A stretch of 64,000 nt of DNA, from positions 35,799,142 to 35,863,141 of the forward strand of contig CM037877.1 of NCBI GenBank assembly GCA_021292165.1, read 5' to 3'. The position numbers were made by a program, and so were the translations under genes. The DNA comes from Shinisaurus crocodilurus (Eukaryota; Chordata; Lepidosauria; Squamata; Shinisauridae). Position 1 is the first letter of the stretch. Every line of letters starts with the position of its first letter. The notes beneath the pieces are model-generated. The model saw only the letters and a program-made list of their open reading frames with translations. It searched no databases and was not told the DNA's origin. Of the stretch, positions 43,177 through 54,225 are shown piece after piece.

Positions 43177-43814
43177 TCATATAAGGCCAATGGTCCCCCA
43201 GCAGATACTGGATACAGACCTCAGAGCTAAAAAGGTTGTGCACCCTGGTTTAGACCTTTAAAAGTCAGTTGGCCCCAGAAATACACTCACAACAAGTGCA
43301 GCTGATGCGGGGTTGGTGAAATATGATCTGACCATCTAGCCCTAATGAGAACTTGAGGAGCTGCATTCTGTACCAGCTGAAGTTTCTAAGTCATCTTCAA
43401 AGGCAGCCCCATGTAGAACACTAAACAGTAGTCCAGACTGGATGTAAATAGGCAATGCATAACTGAGGCCAATTCCACTTTCCCTAGGTAGCGTTGCAGC
43501 TGATGTATGAACTGAAGTCGGTAAAAGGCACTCCTGGCTACTGCTGCTACGTGTGCTTCTGCAGTCAGTGACAAAGGACCCCCAAGCTATGAATGTGGCG
43601 CTTAAGGAGGAGTGCAACCCAGTCCAATACCAGTTGAACCTTTTTATCCAGATCAGCAGAATTACCCACCCAAAGTATTTTCATCTTGTCTGGATTAAGC
43701 CTCCGGTTGTTTACCCTCACCCATCCCAAAACTGCCTCCAACCACCTTTTCAGGAGTTCCACAGCCTCCCTGGGATTAGTTGGTGGCAGTGATCGATTCT
43801 GTTGCACAAGACTC

Positions 43815-43985
43815 TTAGGATTGGATCAAGACCTTAAGTTAATTAAACTTAAGTGCCATTGAAATCAATGGGACCTAAGTTCAACTAACTTGAGTGCAAT
43901 TCTGTACATGTCTTCTCAGAAGTAAACTCTATTAAGTTCAGTGGGTTTTGCATCCAGGTACATACGGATAGGATTGTAGCCTTAG
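43815..43985. mobile_element. Palindromic non-autonomous elements, two in a row
   Basis: 'cttaagtgccattgaaatca', then 'atgggacctaagttc', and then 'gaagtaaactctattaagtt', then 'cagtgggttttgcatccagg', resemble the inverted repeats at 6195-6345 and 36723-36803. Confidence 0.5.
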
Positions 43986-44092
43986 TCTGGAGCCAATCTT
44001 TAATGTTTACATTGTAACTACTTAGCCTAGGCCCAAATGAAAAGGAAGTTCTGTCACAAGGCAGCATTTTCTTACTATGTTAGGAGAGATTC

Positions 44093-44094
<2 letters not shown>

Positions 44095-44126
<32 letters not shown>

Positions 44127-44216
44127 AGTTATATGTGTACGATCCTATGTACATCGCCCAGGGTGGCCGGTTGCCAGCCAGATGGGCGATTAATAAATGT
44201 AAATAAATAAATAAAT
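44095..44216 (+). mobile_element. (GT)n repeat and L2-type 3' tail
   Basis: (gt)n at 44097-44124, then 'catcgcccagggtggccggt', then 'tgccagccagatgggcgatt', and (aaat)n, the terminal hairpin of the L2 subfamily seen at 61550. Confidence 0.75.
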
Positions 44217-44349
44217 ATGCAGGGTTATGTTGTTCATGGTCTCTGTACAGTCTCATAACTGGAGCCTGCGAAGAGCATAGCTATAGAATCATTTAGAGAG
44301 CTCTGGCTCCTTCCCTTGACTAGAGACTTGTGTCATATGCATTGCATTG

Positions 44350-44492
44350 TATTGTATTCTTTTAAATATTTGTACTGTATTTTACATTTTTAACTGTTTC
44401 TATGGAATTTTAGTCTTTTCACGGTTTGTAATCTGCCCAGAAAACATCGGTTATTGGGTGAATTAGAATTGTAATAAATAAATGAATAAATA
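44350..44492 (+). mobile_element. L2-type 3' tail, decayed
   Basis: 'gtttgtaatctgcccagaaa', then 'acatcggttattgggtgaat', then taaata repeats, a degraded form of the tail at 3656-3795. Confidence 0.5.
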
Positions 44493-45894
44493 ATGTGCAA
44501 TATCTGGTAGAATTGTAACACTTAAACACAAGTGCATTATATTTCTTGAGACAATTTATTTAGAAGTATTTTCCAGTTCTGCAGGCAACTTGTACTTCTA
44601 TATTTGAAAATTTAATGTACCACTCAATTACTATTCTTTAGCCCAATTTAAAAATGATAGTTTGGGAGTAAGGTCTTAATGCAGCGTAACCTTTGGAACA
44701 TTAGAAATAACCCCTTTCCCAGTGTATACTAATGATACTCAGTCTTACCATATCTCATTTAGCAAATGTACTCAACCTTTTAAAACTTTGCATAATAGAT
44801 GTTCAGTGCATCTTTTTGCTTTGTCACTGTTTTAAAACTGTTTACAGTTTTAAATACTGTCACAGTGTTGCAATTGTTATATTCAGAATTAGACTAATAC
44901 TCAGTTTTTCCATAAGACTTTGTCATAACCTCTTTGAGTTTTTTCCTTTGGCAGTCATTAAGTGGAGTGCACTGAGGTCTTTATGGATCTTTTATCTGTG
45001 CAGCTGTATGAAATATAGAATAAAATACCGTATGAAATCTATCTATATTGTAGATGCCATTTGGAGCTATGTGTATAACCAGGCGCGTTCACTCAATGCA
45101 GTATGTGAAGTAAGACAGTAGGAAACCTTCATGAGGCCAGATTCTGTATGAGCACTGGGTAGCTCAAATCTAGTGAAGCTGTGGAAAGGATCAGTTAATA
45201 TTTGGATCTGTGAATCTTTAGAGAAACAGAAGCAAAAGCTGTTGCTTATTAGTAGTTATAATAATTTACTCCACAGAAATTGTAATTTGCTTGTCAAGTT
45301 AGGACAAACTTGTCTTGGACAAAAGTTCTCCATTATTCCGAGATCTTGTTGTCTATATACAAATTGCTGTGAATGTGCATCAGCAAAGTACATCTTTGGA
45401 ACTGTAATATGGCATCATGCTATGCATCATAATGTCATGCATCACCATGTTATGTTCTCCCCTCTTGACTGTTTTCATTTGCCCTACTGTTTATCCTATA
45501 GTCGGTATGGAGCTGGTGTGAGCAGCACTAGTAGGAGCTGTGGAAGAGGCATTTCTATCTGCCAAAGCCCAGATCTCCTCCTTGCCCACCAGTTGCCCGG
45601 GCTGCACTGCTCCCCTCTCAACGTTCTGCTCCTTGGTTTCCCTTTCCCATACCCCTCACAGTGCCCACCCAGATCTAAAGTAAACTTTTACTTACCAAAA
45701 AAGAAAAATAATTTGTCCAGTATTGCAGAGAAATGGCCTTGGTTGACTTGGTGAATATAGAAAGGAAATGAAGCCATTAGTGAAAAATTGCTATTTTTCA
45801 CTAATGAAAAATATTGAACATGGGGTGGATACTAACCTACGTGACTGTTCCTTCAGTTTTCAAGTCCAGCCTATCTATCTGTCTGTCTGTCTAT
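44493..45894. other. AP3B1 intron, no gene supported
   Basis: Contains open frames of 129 and 193 codons (44732-45121, 45173-45754) without recognisable domains. A perfect hairpin, cattagtgaaaaa-ttgcta-tttttcactaatg, lies at about 45776-45807. Confidence 0.5.
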
Positions 45895-47065
45895 CTATTT
45901 AAAACATCTATTTACCGCCCATCAGCCAAAAGGCTCCCTGGGCGGTTTACAAAAACAATACCAAGAAACCAATAAAAACAGCAAAAACATAAACATATTA
46001 AAATACACCAAGGTAAAAACAAGCAGCCAAATACATTCAATCCCGAGGTACAGTGGCGACAATAAAAGGAATAAAATCATCCATTAAAATATTGGGTAAA
46101 TAAAAAGGTCTTCACCTAGCATCTAAAAGAATAGAGGGTAGGTGCCAGGTGCACCTCCTTGGGGAGTTGATTCCATAGATGGGGTGCCACAACTGAGAAG
46201 GCCCTTCCCCTAGTAGCCACCCTCCTAGCCTCTTTTGGAGGGGGCACTCTGAGAAGGGCCTCCAAAGAAGGTCTCAGGGTTCGGGTAGGCACGTATGGGA
46301 CTGAGGCATTCCTTCAGATAACCTGGCCCCAGACCATTTAGGGCTTTAAATGTTAATGTAACCACTTTGAATTGGGCCCGGACCTCAGTTGGTAGCCAGT
46401 GTAAATCATAGAGGACTGGCATAATATGTTCTTGTCAGCCAGTCCCCGTTAGCAGCCTCGCTGCCCTGTTTTGAACCAATTGAAGTTTCTGGACTGTTTT
46501 CAAAGGCAGCCCCACATAGAGCGCATTACAGTAGTCCAAATGAGAGATTACCAGAGCGTGGATCACTGTTGCTAGGCTCTGCCTATCCAGATAGGGTCGT
46601 AGTTGGTAAATCAGCCTAAGCTGATGAGAGGCGCTCCTTGTCACCGAGTCCACTTGTGACTCCAGTGACAGTTTGGAGTCCAGGAGCACCCCCAAACTAC
46701 AAACCCTGTCCTTTAGGGGGAGTGCAACCCCAGCTAGGACAGGTTGAGTATCCTCCCTCCGGACAGATGATCCATAGATTTCATAGAAAAGTAGAGTTGG
46801 AAGGGGCCTACTAGGCCATCGAGTCCAACCCCCTGCTCAATGCAGGAAACTAGAGGAGTGGTCTCCCATCCAAGTAATAACCAGGCTTGACCCTGCTGGC
46901 TTTCCACGCTCAGACAAGCTGAGCCAGCGTAAGCCACAGACCTGTATATCCACCCACAAACAGCACCTCCGTCTTGTCTGGATTGAGCTTCAGTTTATTG
47001 GCTCTCATCCAGTCCATTACCAGGCCCAGGCCCTGATTCAAAACAGCCACTGCCTCAACCTATTA
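45895..47065 (-). mobile_element. L2 LINE, minus strand, carrying a 5S-derived SINE
   Basis: 3' UTR on the left ((ttta)n, 'accgcccatcagccaaaagg', then 'ctccctgggcggtttac'), then ORF2 C-terminal frames on the reverse strand. 46435-46695 reads GVLLDSKLSLESQVDSVTRS, then HLDYCNALYVGLPLKTVQKL, and 46225-46422 reads LYDLHWLPTEVRAQFKV, then FKALNGLGPGYL. The RT catalytic part is missing. The insertion at 46772-46935 interrupts it. Stops are present. Confidence 0.85.
46772..46935 (-). mobile_element. 5S rRNA-derived SINE with CR1-like 3' end
   Basis: On the reverse strand the head 'cagcagggtcaagcctggtt', then 'attacttggatgggagacc', is the 3' half of 5S rRNA (the internal promoter region). It is followed by 'ctagtttcctgcattgagca', then 'gggggttggactcgatggcc', and 'ccccttccaactct', the CR1-type 3' end. 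Both parts lie in one insertion in the L2, so they form a single chimeric SINE. The 5' part of the 5S sequence is missing or diverged. Confidence 0.75.
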
Positions 47066-47339
47066 TAGTGATTAGTTTGGAAAACAGTAACTGAAAGGTT
47101 AAATGATATCATTCCACGAGCATTGGAAACAGGATGTTTACATTTCCCTCAGAAAGTAAATCGTTAAACCAACATCAGCACATGTGCAGAAATGGTGGAG
47201 TTCTTGGCAGCGAGCTGGAGCATGTGTAGGGTTCTTGAAACAGCTGTTTCTGGTGCTTCCCAAGTAGTTACTGGACTTCAGATGGTTTCTTCCTTTCACA
47301 TTTATGTATAGCAGAAAACAGATCATAGCATTCTCTCTA

Positions 47340-47575
47340 GTAATAAGTCCTCAACAAGTTCTGATGTTGAGGCTGCCCTTGAAAATTGTTCAGAGGCTGT
47401 GGTTGGCACAAAATGCATTGGCTTGTCTCCTGGCAGGTGTGGACCTTTGAGAATAAAATATACCAGTGTTCCAGGGCCTGTACTATTTTCCTGTATCCTG
47501 AAAAACACAATTCACACTTCTGGGTTTCATCTATAGCCTCCTAGGTGACTTAGGTCCTACAAACTTCAGATAGCA
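47340..47575 (+). mobile_element. Decayed L2 ORF2 fragment
   Basis: 'ctgcccttgaaaattgttca', then 'gaggctgtggttggcacaaa', then 'atgcattggcttgtctcctg', corresponds to the L2 block LPLKTV-KLQLVQNAAARLL. 'ggtgacttaggtcctac' corresponds to the LGPGYL block. Heavily broken. Confidence 0.5.
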
Positions 47576-47619
47576 CCATCTTTTGTGTGACAGTTAAGAT
47601 CAGTTGAGAACACAATACT

Positions 47620-47800
47620 GTGACCCTGTTCACACGTAACAACAACTGAAGGTTCTCGGCATGTCTGAATCCAGGATTATGGGTTAACTGTGGGTTGTTA
47701 ACCATGAACAACTCTCAAAGAGAACCCATGGCTTGTTGTTGGGTTGTCAGCTGTGAGTTGTTCAAGCCATGGGTTGTTGTTACAGCCAAACCCAGAATCA
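47620..47800. mobile_element. Palindromic 'acaacccatgg' element
   Basis: 'ctgttcacacgtaacaacaa' faces 'gggttgttgttacagccaaa'. The centre contains gggttgttaaccatgaacaa and inverted counterparts. Same family as 38925-39190. Confidence 0.55.
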
Positions 47801-48301
47801 AGGGTTGTCCACAGCCTGAGCAGGCCCTAAATCAGCCCCCTCCATGTCTGAGCCTGAGTCTTCCTCCAAGGCCACAGGCCACAGAATGGTGACTCGGCAG
47901 CAGAGCACTACAGATGATATGTACGTTTCCAGAAAGCTCCTGTGGAAACCTTACAGCATCACTCGACGCCATTGGTGCTGGTGAAGGTTTATTCATGCAC
48001 TTTTCAATAGAACAGCTTAGTGCACACCTACGCCACCTTCAAAGGATGCACTGGAGAATGGTCTCTGTCGAATGGGAATGAGCAGCCTTAGCAAGAATAG
48101 CAGTGGCGGAACAACTGATCTCGGATCTATCCACAACACACTGCTGTACCCTTCTGCAAACAGAAGCAGTGTGGCTATCGATGCCCAAACTGGAGGAATG
48201 GTATGATATTCATTGCCACGGAAGCTTCAGGATGTCACGTGCAACCTTTGACAGTATTGCCAGTGAAATCAGTCCCATAATCCAATGCCAAAATACAAAT
48301 A

Positions 48302-48697
48302 CAGTAATACCTTGGATTATGAGCACAATTCGTTCCAGAACCATGCTCGTAATCCAAAACACTCGTATATCAAAGCGAGTTTCCTCATAAGAAATAATGG
48401 AAACTCAGCAGGGAGCCGCGCCGCACCTCCACGGGCTCCCTGGGCTTGCTTTGCCTTTAGACAGAGTATCTCAAAGCAGCTAATGAAAATTTCAGAGAGA
48501 GAGGGAGAGAGAAGGAGAGAGATGTGGAGGATCAACAACCTGCAGAGTGAGCTGCGGCTCCCTGCCCTTAGGCAAAGCAGTGGGAGGCGAGGCCACAGCA
48601 GAGACTTGCTCGTCTTTCAAATTTAAATTTATGCTAAAATTTTGCTCGTTGTCTTATGAGAAGCTCGCATACCGGGTTACTCGCAGAGGTATTACTG
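48302..48697. mobile_element. Tc1/mariner-like non-autonomous element, TA target
   Basis: About 396 bp with inverted ends cagtaataccttggattatg, then agcac / gctcgcataccgggttactc, then gcagaggtattactg. It is flanked by TA on both sides (48300-48301 and 48698-48699), the dinucleotide duplicated by Tc1/mariner transposons. It lies inside the Harbinger relic. No transposase frame. Confidence 0.8.
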
Positions 48698-49155
48698 TAT
48701 GCATTTCGTGGTTTCAGTGAAAAGGGGGGGGCTAGCGTTAACACTGTAAAAACTTGCATTCAGCCTTGGCTACCTCCCACCTAGCAGCAGCACCTTCGTA
48801 GTTGGCAAATCGACAGTATTTGAAATTTTCTGAGAAGCGATGTGATTGCTGAATGAGCTGTAGCTGGCAGTCGTGATAAAAGAGGGTGATGAAAAGTGAT
48901 GCAAGGCTTCAGGGAGCTCGGTTTTCCCCCTGCAGAGGGGGCTCTGAATTCGTCCCATATAAAAAATTGGCTGCAGAGTACTATCACTAAAAGTGCGGGG
49001 CAGAGTACTATCATGCAAATCAGCATGGTTTTGCAAGCCTTAATATATGCAAAAGGAAGGTTCATGGATATTTACACTGGTGTATATAGGAGAAGTCATA
49101 CAGCTACCTTTTGGAATTTACCTCTGGCGGATAGGCTGGCTACAGATAGACGTGT

Positions 49156-49505
49156 AAATAAGGCTGGGCGCGCCGCCCGAGCCTTATTTCGCCCCCCTCC
49201 CCACCTCATTTTTTTTGAGTGGCGCACAGCGCCGCTGGAACGATCCACCTACCTGGTCCGCCGCATTCGGACCCAGAAATGGGCCCCTGCGCAGGCCCAG
49301 AACGGTCCCGTCGCATCATTTCCGGTCCCGGAAGTGACGCGACGGGACCGATCGAGGAGCGCGGGCGGTTCTCCGCCGGAATGAGCGGTGGGGTTGGCTC
49401 TCCGCAGAGTGCGCAAGCTGCCCCGAAGAAACAGTAAGGCCTCGCCGGGGCGTGAGTGGGGCCATGTTCGGCCTCGTTCTGCCCCGGCGAGGCTCGATTG
49501 TTCAA
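49156..49505. mobile_element. GC/CpG-rich foldback insertion
   Basis: Inserted in the Harbinger relic. It contains three nested or successive hairpins: aaataaggct ... agccttattt (about 49156-49190), cggtcccgtcgc ... gcgacgggaccg (about 49302-49350) and gcctcgccggggc ... gccccggcgaggc (about 49438-49495). Overlapping arginine/proline-rich frames on both strands come from the palindromes. The family is not recognised. Confidence 0.55.
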
Positions 49506-50880
49506 CCCTAGCTACAGGCTCATTATTTAACGGGGCCTCTGTTCCGGTTAATGACATGCCAATACATCCACTTATCCTTGGCAACCAGGCTTTTACAGTT
49601 TAGCCATGGCTTATGGCCACTTATCGCGTACCACAAATGCTCAAAGAAAAAAACTTCGAACAGTTACCACAGCAGGGCAAGACTACCAATATAGAGAGCG
49701 TTTGGACGGCTCAGGTCTCGGTGGCATTCACTCTACACACTTCAGGATATGGACAAAGAAGTTATTGTCATGTGTTGCATCCTTTACAACATCTACTAGG
49801 CGGCGGGGGGGCATACACCTGGAGGACAACCTCTAGCTTCCAGTATTGGGTGCTGAGCAGGATGCCATCAACATTGGCATGTATCACCAGCAGTCTGCAC
49901 TGCACCCACTTAACCCCCACTCAGAAAAAGCATCATGGTGTGAAGCACAAGCAATACACAGAGCTATAGCTGACTTTATTTAGGACCCCATTACCCATGC
50001 GTTACCTATGGCTAAGTATGTACTCTTACTGTGCAAACTGGCAGCCTGTACTGTTGTTGTTATTATTATTTACAGTGTTTGTATACTGCTCCACATCAAA
50101 CAGATTCCGGAGCGGTGAACAATAAAAAGTCAAAAACAGATAAAAGAAACAAAAACAATGCATTGAAAACAAACTAAAATTACACTGCTGGTTGAAGAGC
50201 AGAGAAGGCTTCCTGGAGCAAGGAGGTCTTCAGCAGGCGCCGAAAGCAGCACAATGTCAGAGCCTGCCTGACCTCCAGAGGCAGGGAGTTCCACAGAAAT
50301 GGAGCTGCCACACTGAAGGCCCTTCTCCTGGTGGACTCCAATCGGGCCAAAGGTCCATGAGGAACCACCAGGAGCATGCCATCTGATTACCTCAGTGACC
50401 GGGCAGGTTGGTATGGGAGGAGGCGCTCTCTCAAGTAACCTGGTCCCAAGTTGTTTGGGGCTTTGTACACAAGTACCAGAACCTTAAACCTGACCCAGTA
50501 GCAAATAGGTAGGCAGTGCAGTTCCTTCAGAAAAGGAGTTGCATGCTGAAAAGGGGCAGCTCCTGACAAAAGCCGAGCTGCTGCATTCTGCACTAGCTCC
50601 AGCTTCCGGAGCAGCCTAAAGGGCAGCCCCACATAGAGTGCATTGCAGTAATCCAGTCTTGAGGTTACTAACACCTGTATCACTATGACCAAGCTATCCC
50701 TGTCCAGGAGAGACCATAGCTGGAGAACCAATCAAAGATGGTAAAAGGCACTCCGAGCCACTGCAGTCACTTGGGACTCCAGTGACAATGATGGATCTAG
50801 GAGTACCCCAGACTAGGAACCTGATCTTTCAAAGGGAGTGCAACCCCATCCAGAACAGGCAATGAGCCTATCTCCTGGAC

Positions 50881-51650
50881 TCAGGAACCACTCACCCACA
50901 GGGCTTCCATCTTGCCAGGATTCAGCCTCAGTTTATTGGCCCTCATCCAGCGCATCACTGAGTTCAGGCACTGATCCAGGACTTGCACAGCCTCTCCTGG
51001 TTCAGTTGTCTCAGGGATATAGTGCTGTGTGTCATCAGTATACTGATGGCACTTGGCTCCAAATCCCCTGATGACTGCTCCCAACGGCTTCATATAGATG
51101 TTAAACAACATTGGGGACAAGATGGTACCAATTTGACATAGTGCAATTGTCAAAGGTCTGAGGAATAGTGGCCCAATCTTACTCTCTGAAATTGACCCTG
51201 CAGGTAGGACTGAAACCACTGTCACACAGTTCCTTCAGTGTCCAACCCACGGAGTTGATCCAGGAGGATACCATGGTTAATGGTATCGAAAGCCGCTGAG
51301 AGATCGAGTAGAATTAACAGGGTCGCACTCCCACTATCCTTCACTCAATAAAGGTCATCCATCAGGGCGACCAAGGTTGGTTCAGTCCCACAACCAGGTC
51401 AAAACCCAGACTGGAATGGGTCTAGATAATCAGTATCCTCCAAGAGTGCCTGCAGTTGCTTCGCCACAACCCTCTCAGGAACCTTCCCTAAGAAAGGGGT
51501 ATTTGCAACTGGGCGATAGTTATCAAATACTGTTGGGTCCAGAGTGGTTTTTTTCAGGAGTGGTCGTACTACTGCCTCCTTAAGGACAGCTGGAACCACC
51601 CCTTCACATAGAGATGTATTTACCACTCCCTGGACCCACCCAGCCAACCC
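50881..51650 (-). pseudogene. L2 RT domain (broken)
   Basis: Holds the lead block DNYRPVANTPFLGKVPERVV, then SPMLFNIYMKPLGAVIRG and the active-site region QYTDDTQHYI, where Thr replaces the usual Ala of YADD. A stretch between 51225 and 51400 is open in no single frame. Non-functional. Confidence 0.85.
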
Positions 51651-52119
51651 CCCACCCGGCTAGCTTTTATAAGCCAGGAGGGGCAAGGATCAAGAGGGCA
51701 CGTGTTCGGTCGCATTGCTGCAAGCACCTTGTCCACATGATCAGGCCACAGCAACTGAAATTGATCCCACAAAATTGGGCAGATGGTGGCATCAGATACC
51801 TCGACTGGAGGTGCGCTAATGACAGCATCAAGTTTGCTGTGGAGACAAGCGATTTTGTCCTCAAAGTGTGATGCAAAAAAGTCACAGCAGGACTTTGAGG
51901 GGGCCAGGGCCCCATTCTCTGGGGAGAGTGTTAACAGCCCCCGGACCACCCGAAAGAGCTCCACTGGACTGCTACTCTAGGATGCAATGGGCATGATTAT
52001 GCGCTCTAGAACGTGCTTGGGCATCTTCGCGTAGAGTCTTACACCATTTGTGCTCTAGCTGACGTCCAGCCTGTTTAATCAAATGCAGTTCCCCAGTATA
52101 CCAAGGAGCAGAGCGGGCT

Positions 52120-52980
52120 CTACAGAGTCGGAGCGATTGAGTCGATGGCCTTCCGCATCTCACCATTCCACAGTGAGACCAGGGCCTCGGCTGGATCACC
52201 AGCTCTATCCACTGGAAAATCCCCAAGAGCATTCAGAAATCCTTTGGGTTTCATCAGTCTCTTGGGGTGGACCATCTGAATGGGCCTCCCACCCCTGCAG
52301 GAGGGAAGTAATGCTGTGAGTTCAAACCTCACCAGGAAATGGTCTGACCATGACAATGGGGTTACTTGGACACACACACACCCAATTTCCAGACTACCCA
52401 TCTCACAGCCTGGAGCAAAGACCAAGTCAAGGGTATGCCCTGCTCCATGTGTTGGGCCGATGACAAACTGAGACAGCCCCATGGATGTCATGGAGGCCAT
52501 GAAGTCCTGAGCTGGAGCTCCAGAAGCAGCCTTAGCATGGAAATTAAAGTCACCCAGGACCACTGTCCTGGGTTCCTCCAACACCACACCCGAGACCACC
52601 TCTGCCAGCTCAGTAAGGGAGGATGCTGGGCAGCAGAGTGGGCAGTACACCAGCAGCATCCCCAATCTATCTCTGGCCCAACACCAAGTGCAACCCCTCA
52701 AGGCCCACTCCAAGGTGGAGTGGCTTCATGGCCATATAGCGATGGAACTTTTGTGAATCACGGCAATTCCACACACACATACACACACCCAGCCCTCCAG
52801 CCTATGCTGGTTCTGCACCGAGTACCCAGGTGGGCAGAGCTGAGTCAGATCTGGTCCACCCAGCTCACCTACCCAAGTCTCAGTAATACACGCCAGATCG
52901 ACTTTCTCATCCATGATTAAATCGTGAATGAGTGTGGTCTTATTGTGGACTGATCTGGCATTAAATAGCAGCACCACAAG
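52120..52980 (-). pseudogene. L2 apurinic-type endonuclease domain (broken)
   Basis: Contains TETWVGE near the N-terminus, GDFNFHAKA, THGAGHTLDLVF and the C-terminal SWSDHF catalytic block. A (ca)n expansion at 52770-52790 and a frame change separate the first ~80 residues from the rest. Confidence 0.8.
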
Positions 52981-52985
52981 ATAGG

Positions 52986-54159
52986 AGGGCTCAGTGGATG
53001 AGCTATCAGATATATGAGAGCTAGAGGAGGGGGGTTGTCACATTCACTAACCAGAGCAGGATGTTACCCCCAATATACCCCTAACTAACTTGTCAGATTA
53101 CCCTCCAAGGTCTTGCCCCACCAAAAAGATATTACCCCTTACTAATTCTGCAGATGTTCACTATGTAGCCAGAATGAGCAATCAGGTTTTTTTTAAAAAA
53201 AGCTTAGGAAATGGCCAGGAGGAGAGCGAGTCGTGGGGCAGTTGCACACAGGGACATGCCATAAAGGAGGGTGCTGTGTCAAATGGTCCTTGAGGAGAGG
53301 TGTGGGGAGTGTATGGCATGGAGGTCTGGGTGGTGTGGTTAAAAAAAGCAACCTGAGGCTGCTTTCTGTGGCTAAGCAGACTGGGGTAGGGGTAGGGGTG
53401 TAGGGTCTGCTGCTGCCTGTGGGAGGGTGACTGCCATGCTCCTTCGGCTTGGTCCTTCTGCTGCCCTGACCCCATCACCCATGTGTACGTTGGAATGCAC
53501 TAGCTTGCATACAAAAGGAGTTTTCAAGGAAAAATAAACCATTAAAATAAAGGGGTGTGTTCAGACGCAGACTGAGACCTAATGTAAGGGGGGTCTTGTG
53601 TCAAGAAATCTTTGAGGGGAGGTGACGGATGGTCTGTCAGGAAAGGTTGTGTGGGGTATAAGAACCTGAACGAGCATGCAGCTGTGGCCTTCTGCAATAA
53701 GCCAGTGGGGAGGGGTGTAGGTTTTGGAATTCGGGAGACAAGAGGAGGGTGCAGGGTTTATAGGGGCTTGACAGGTGCCTACAAGTGTGGTTGAGCCTGG
53801 CAGTTCCTTCCAGCCCCAATAGCAAAGGCAAACGCAGAGGCTAGAAATGTTTTCATCTTCACTCACTGCCAGGTTTCAAGTGCCTGCAGAGAAAGCCAAG
53901 CAGGGGAGGTTAGGGTTCGATCAGGACAGTACAAGCATTCCCAGGAGCAGCCAAAGATTATTACACGCCCATAAGGCAGAGTGAACCAATAGCGAAGAGG
54001 CTGCTGATGTAATGAAGCCTTGCCAGCACTTTTCCACTCTTCAGTGTTGCAAAGGCTTCCAGGATATGGGCTGGGAGCCAGCAAGGGGGTTGGAACAAAG
54101 CAACCCACGAATTGGAAAAACATCCCGATATGTGCTCGATCATCCAGCAACCATATTGT
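52986..54159. other. AP3B1 intron, nothing firmly recognised
   Basis: May include 5' sequence of the L2 to its left. Open frames of 60-100 codons on both strands have no motifs. Confidence 0.45.
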
Positions 54160-54225
54160 GGATTAAGTCAACAACCCACAGCTTAATTAAGCCATGGGTG
54201 GTTGTTATGTGCAAACAGTATATCT
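54160..54225. mobile_element. Terminal fragment of a palindromic 'acaacccatgg' element
   Basis: 'taagccatgggtggttgtta', then 'tgtgcaaacagt', is the inverse of the end at 38930. Confidence 0.45.

Larger units (their letters stand above)
42435..43247. mobile_element. hAT-like non-autonomous element carrying a SINE
   Basis: Ends caggggcgcacaacc / ggttgtgcaccctg are inverted repeats. Flanks atttaggg (42427-42434) and gtttagac (43248-43255) are a decayed 8-bp duplication, and L2 sequence is continuous across the insertion. Inside are a SINE (42795-43042) and a (gt)n(gc)n repeat. No transposase frame. Confidence 0.7.
42005..43800 (-). mobile_element. L2 LINE, minus strand, split by a hAT-like element
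   Basis: 3' UTR and C-terminal end lie on the left (42005-42434), the rest of ORF2 (43248-43800) on the right. The reverse-strand frames at 43386-43574 and 43565-43807 read AEAHVAAVARSAFYRLQFIH, then YLGKVELASVMHCLF, and WLEAVLGWVRVNNRRLNPDK, the region just downstream of the RT active site. The RT catalytic part is absent and frames are broken. Confidence 0.8.
48100..49980 (+). pseudogene. PIF/Harbinger transposase relic with two insertions
   Basis: Remnant of a DDE transposase. 48169-48290 reads MPKLEEWYDIHCHGSFRMSR, then ATFDSIASEISPII, like the 'W---F---FRMS--TF--L---L' block of HARBI1-type proteins. 48896-49155 reads GFRELGFPPAEGALNSSHIK and then QALIYAKGRFMDIYTGVYRR, then SHTATFWNLPLADRL, the 'G-IDG-HI' and 'D--G---D---G--G--HD---F--S-L' blocks. 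49540-49620 reads MPIHPLILGNQAF, then PWLM, the 'P-Y-LGD-AYPL--WLM' block. Catalytic positions are altered (N for D in the last block). It is interrupted by a mariner-like MITE (48302-48697) and a GC-rich foldback (49156-49505). Inactive. Confidence 0.75.
50050..52985 (-). mobile_element. L2 LINE, minus strand, with endonuclease, RT and 3' end
   Basis: About 2.9 kb. On the reverse strand, from right to left: N-terminal endonuclease start (LLFNARSVHNKTTLIHDLI at about 52910-52975), EN body (RTVVLGDFNFHAKA, HTLDLVFAPG, SWSDHFLVRFELTA within 52120-52713), linker, RT (51399-51647 with VRPLLKKTTLDPTVFDNYRP, then 50881-51225), C-terminal (50180-50731 with LDYCNALYVGLP) and 3' UTR to 50050. Nearly full ORF2 in order, but at least seven frame breaks or stops. 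Confidence 0.9.

Noticed and set aside
45173..45754. 193-codon open frame
   Set aside because: No domain and no splice or start context; composition like the surrounding intron.
46830..46930. 5S rRNA gene
   Set aside because: Only part of the 5S sequence is present, with several differences, and it is fused to a CR1-type tail.
49206..49584. Arg/Pro-rich frames on both strands
   Set aside because: Products of the GC-rich inverted repeats; the strands mirror each other.
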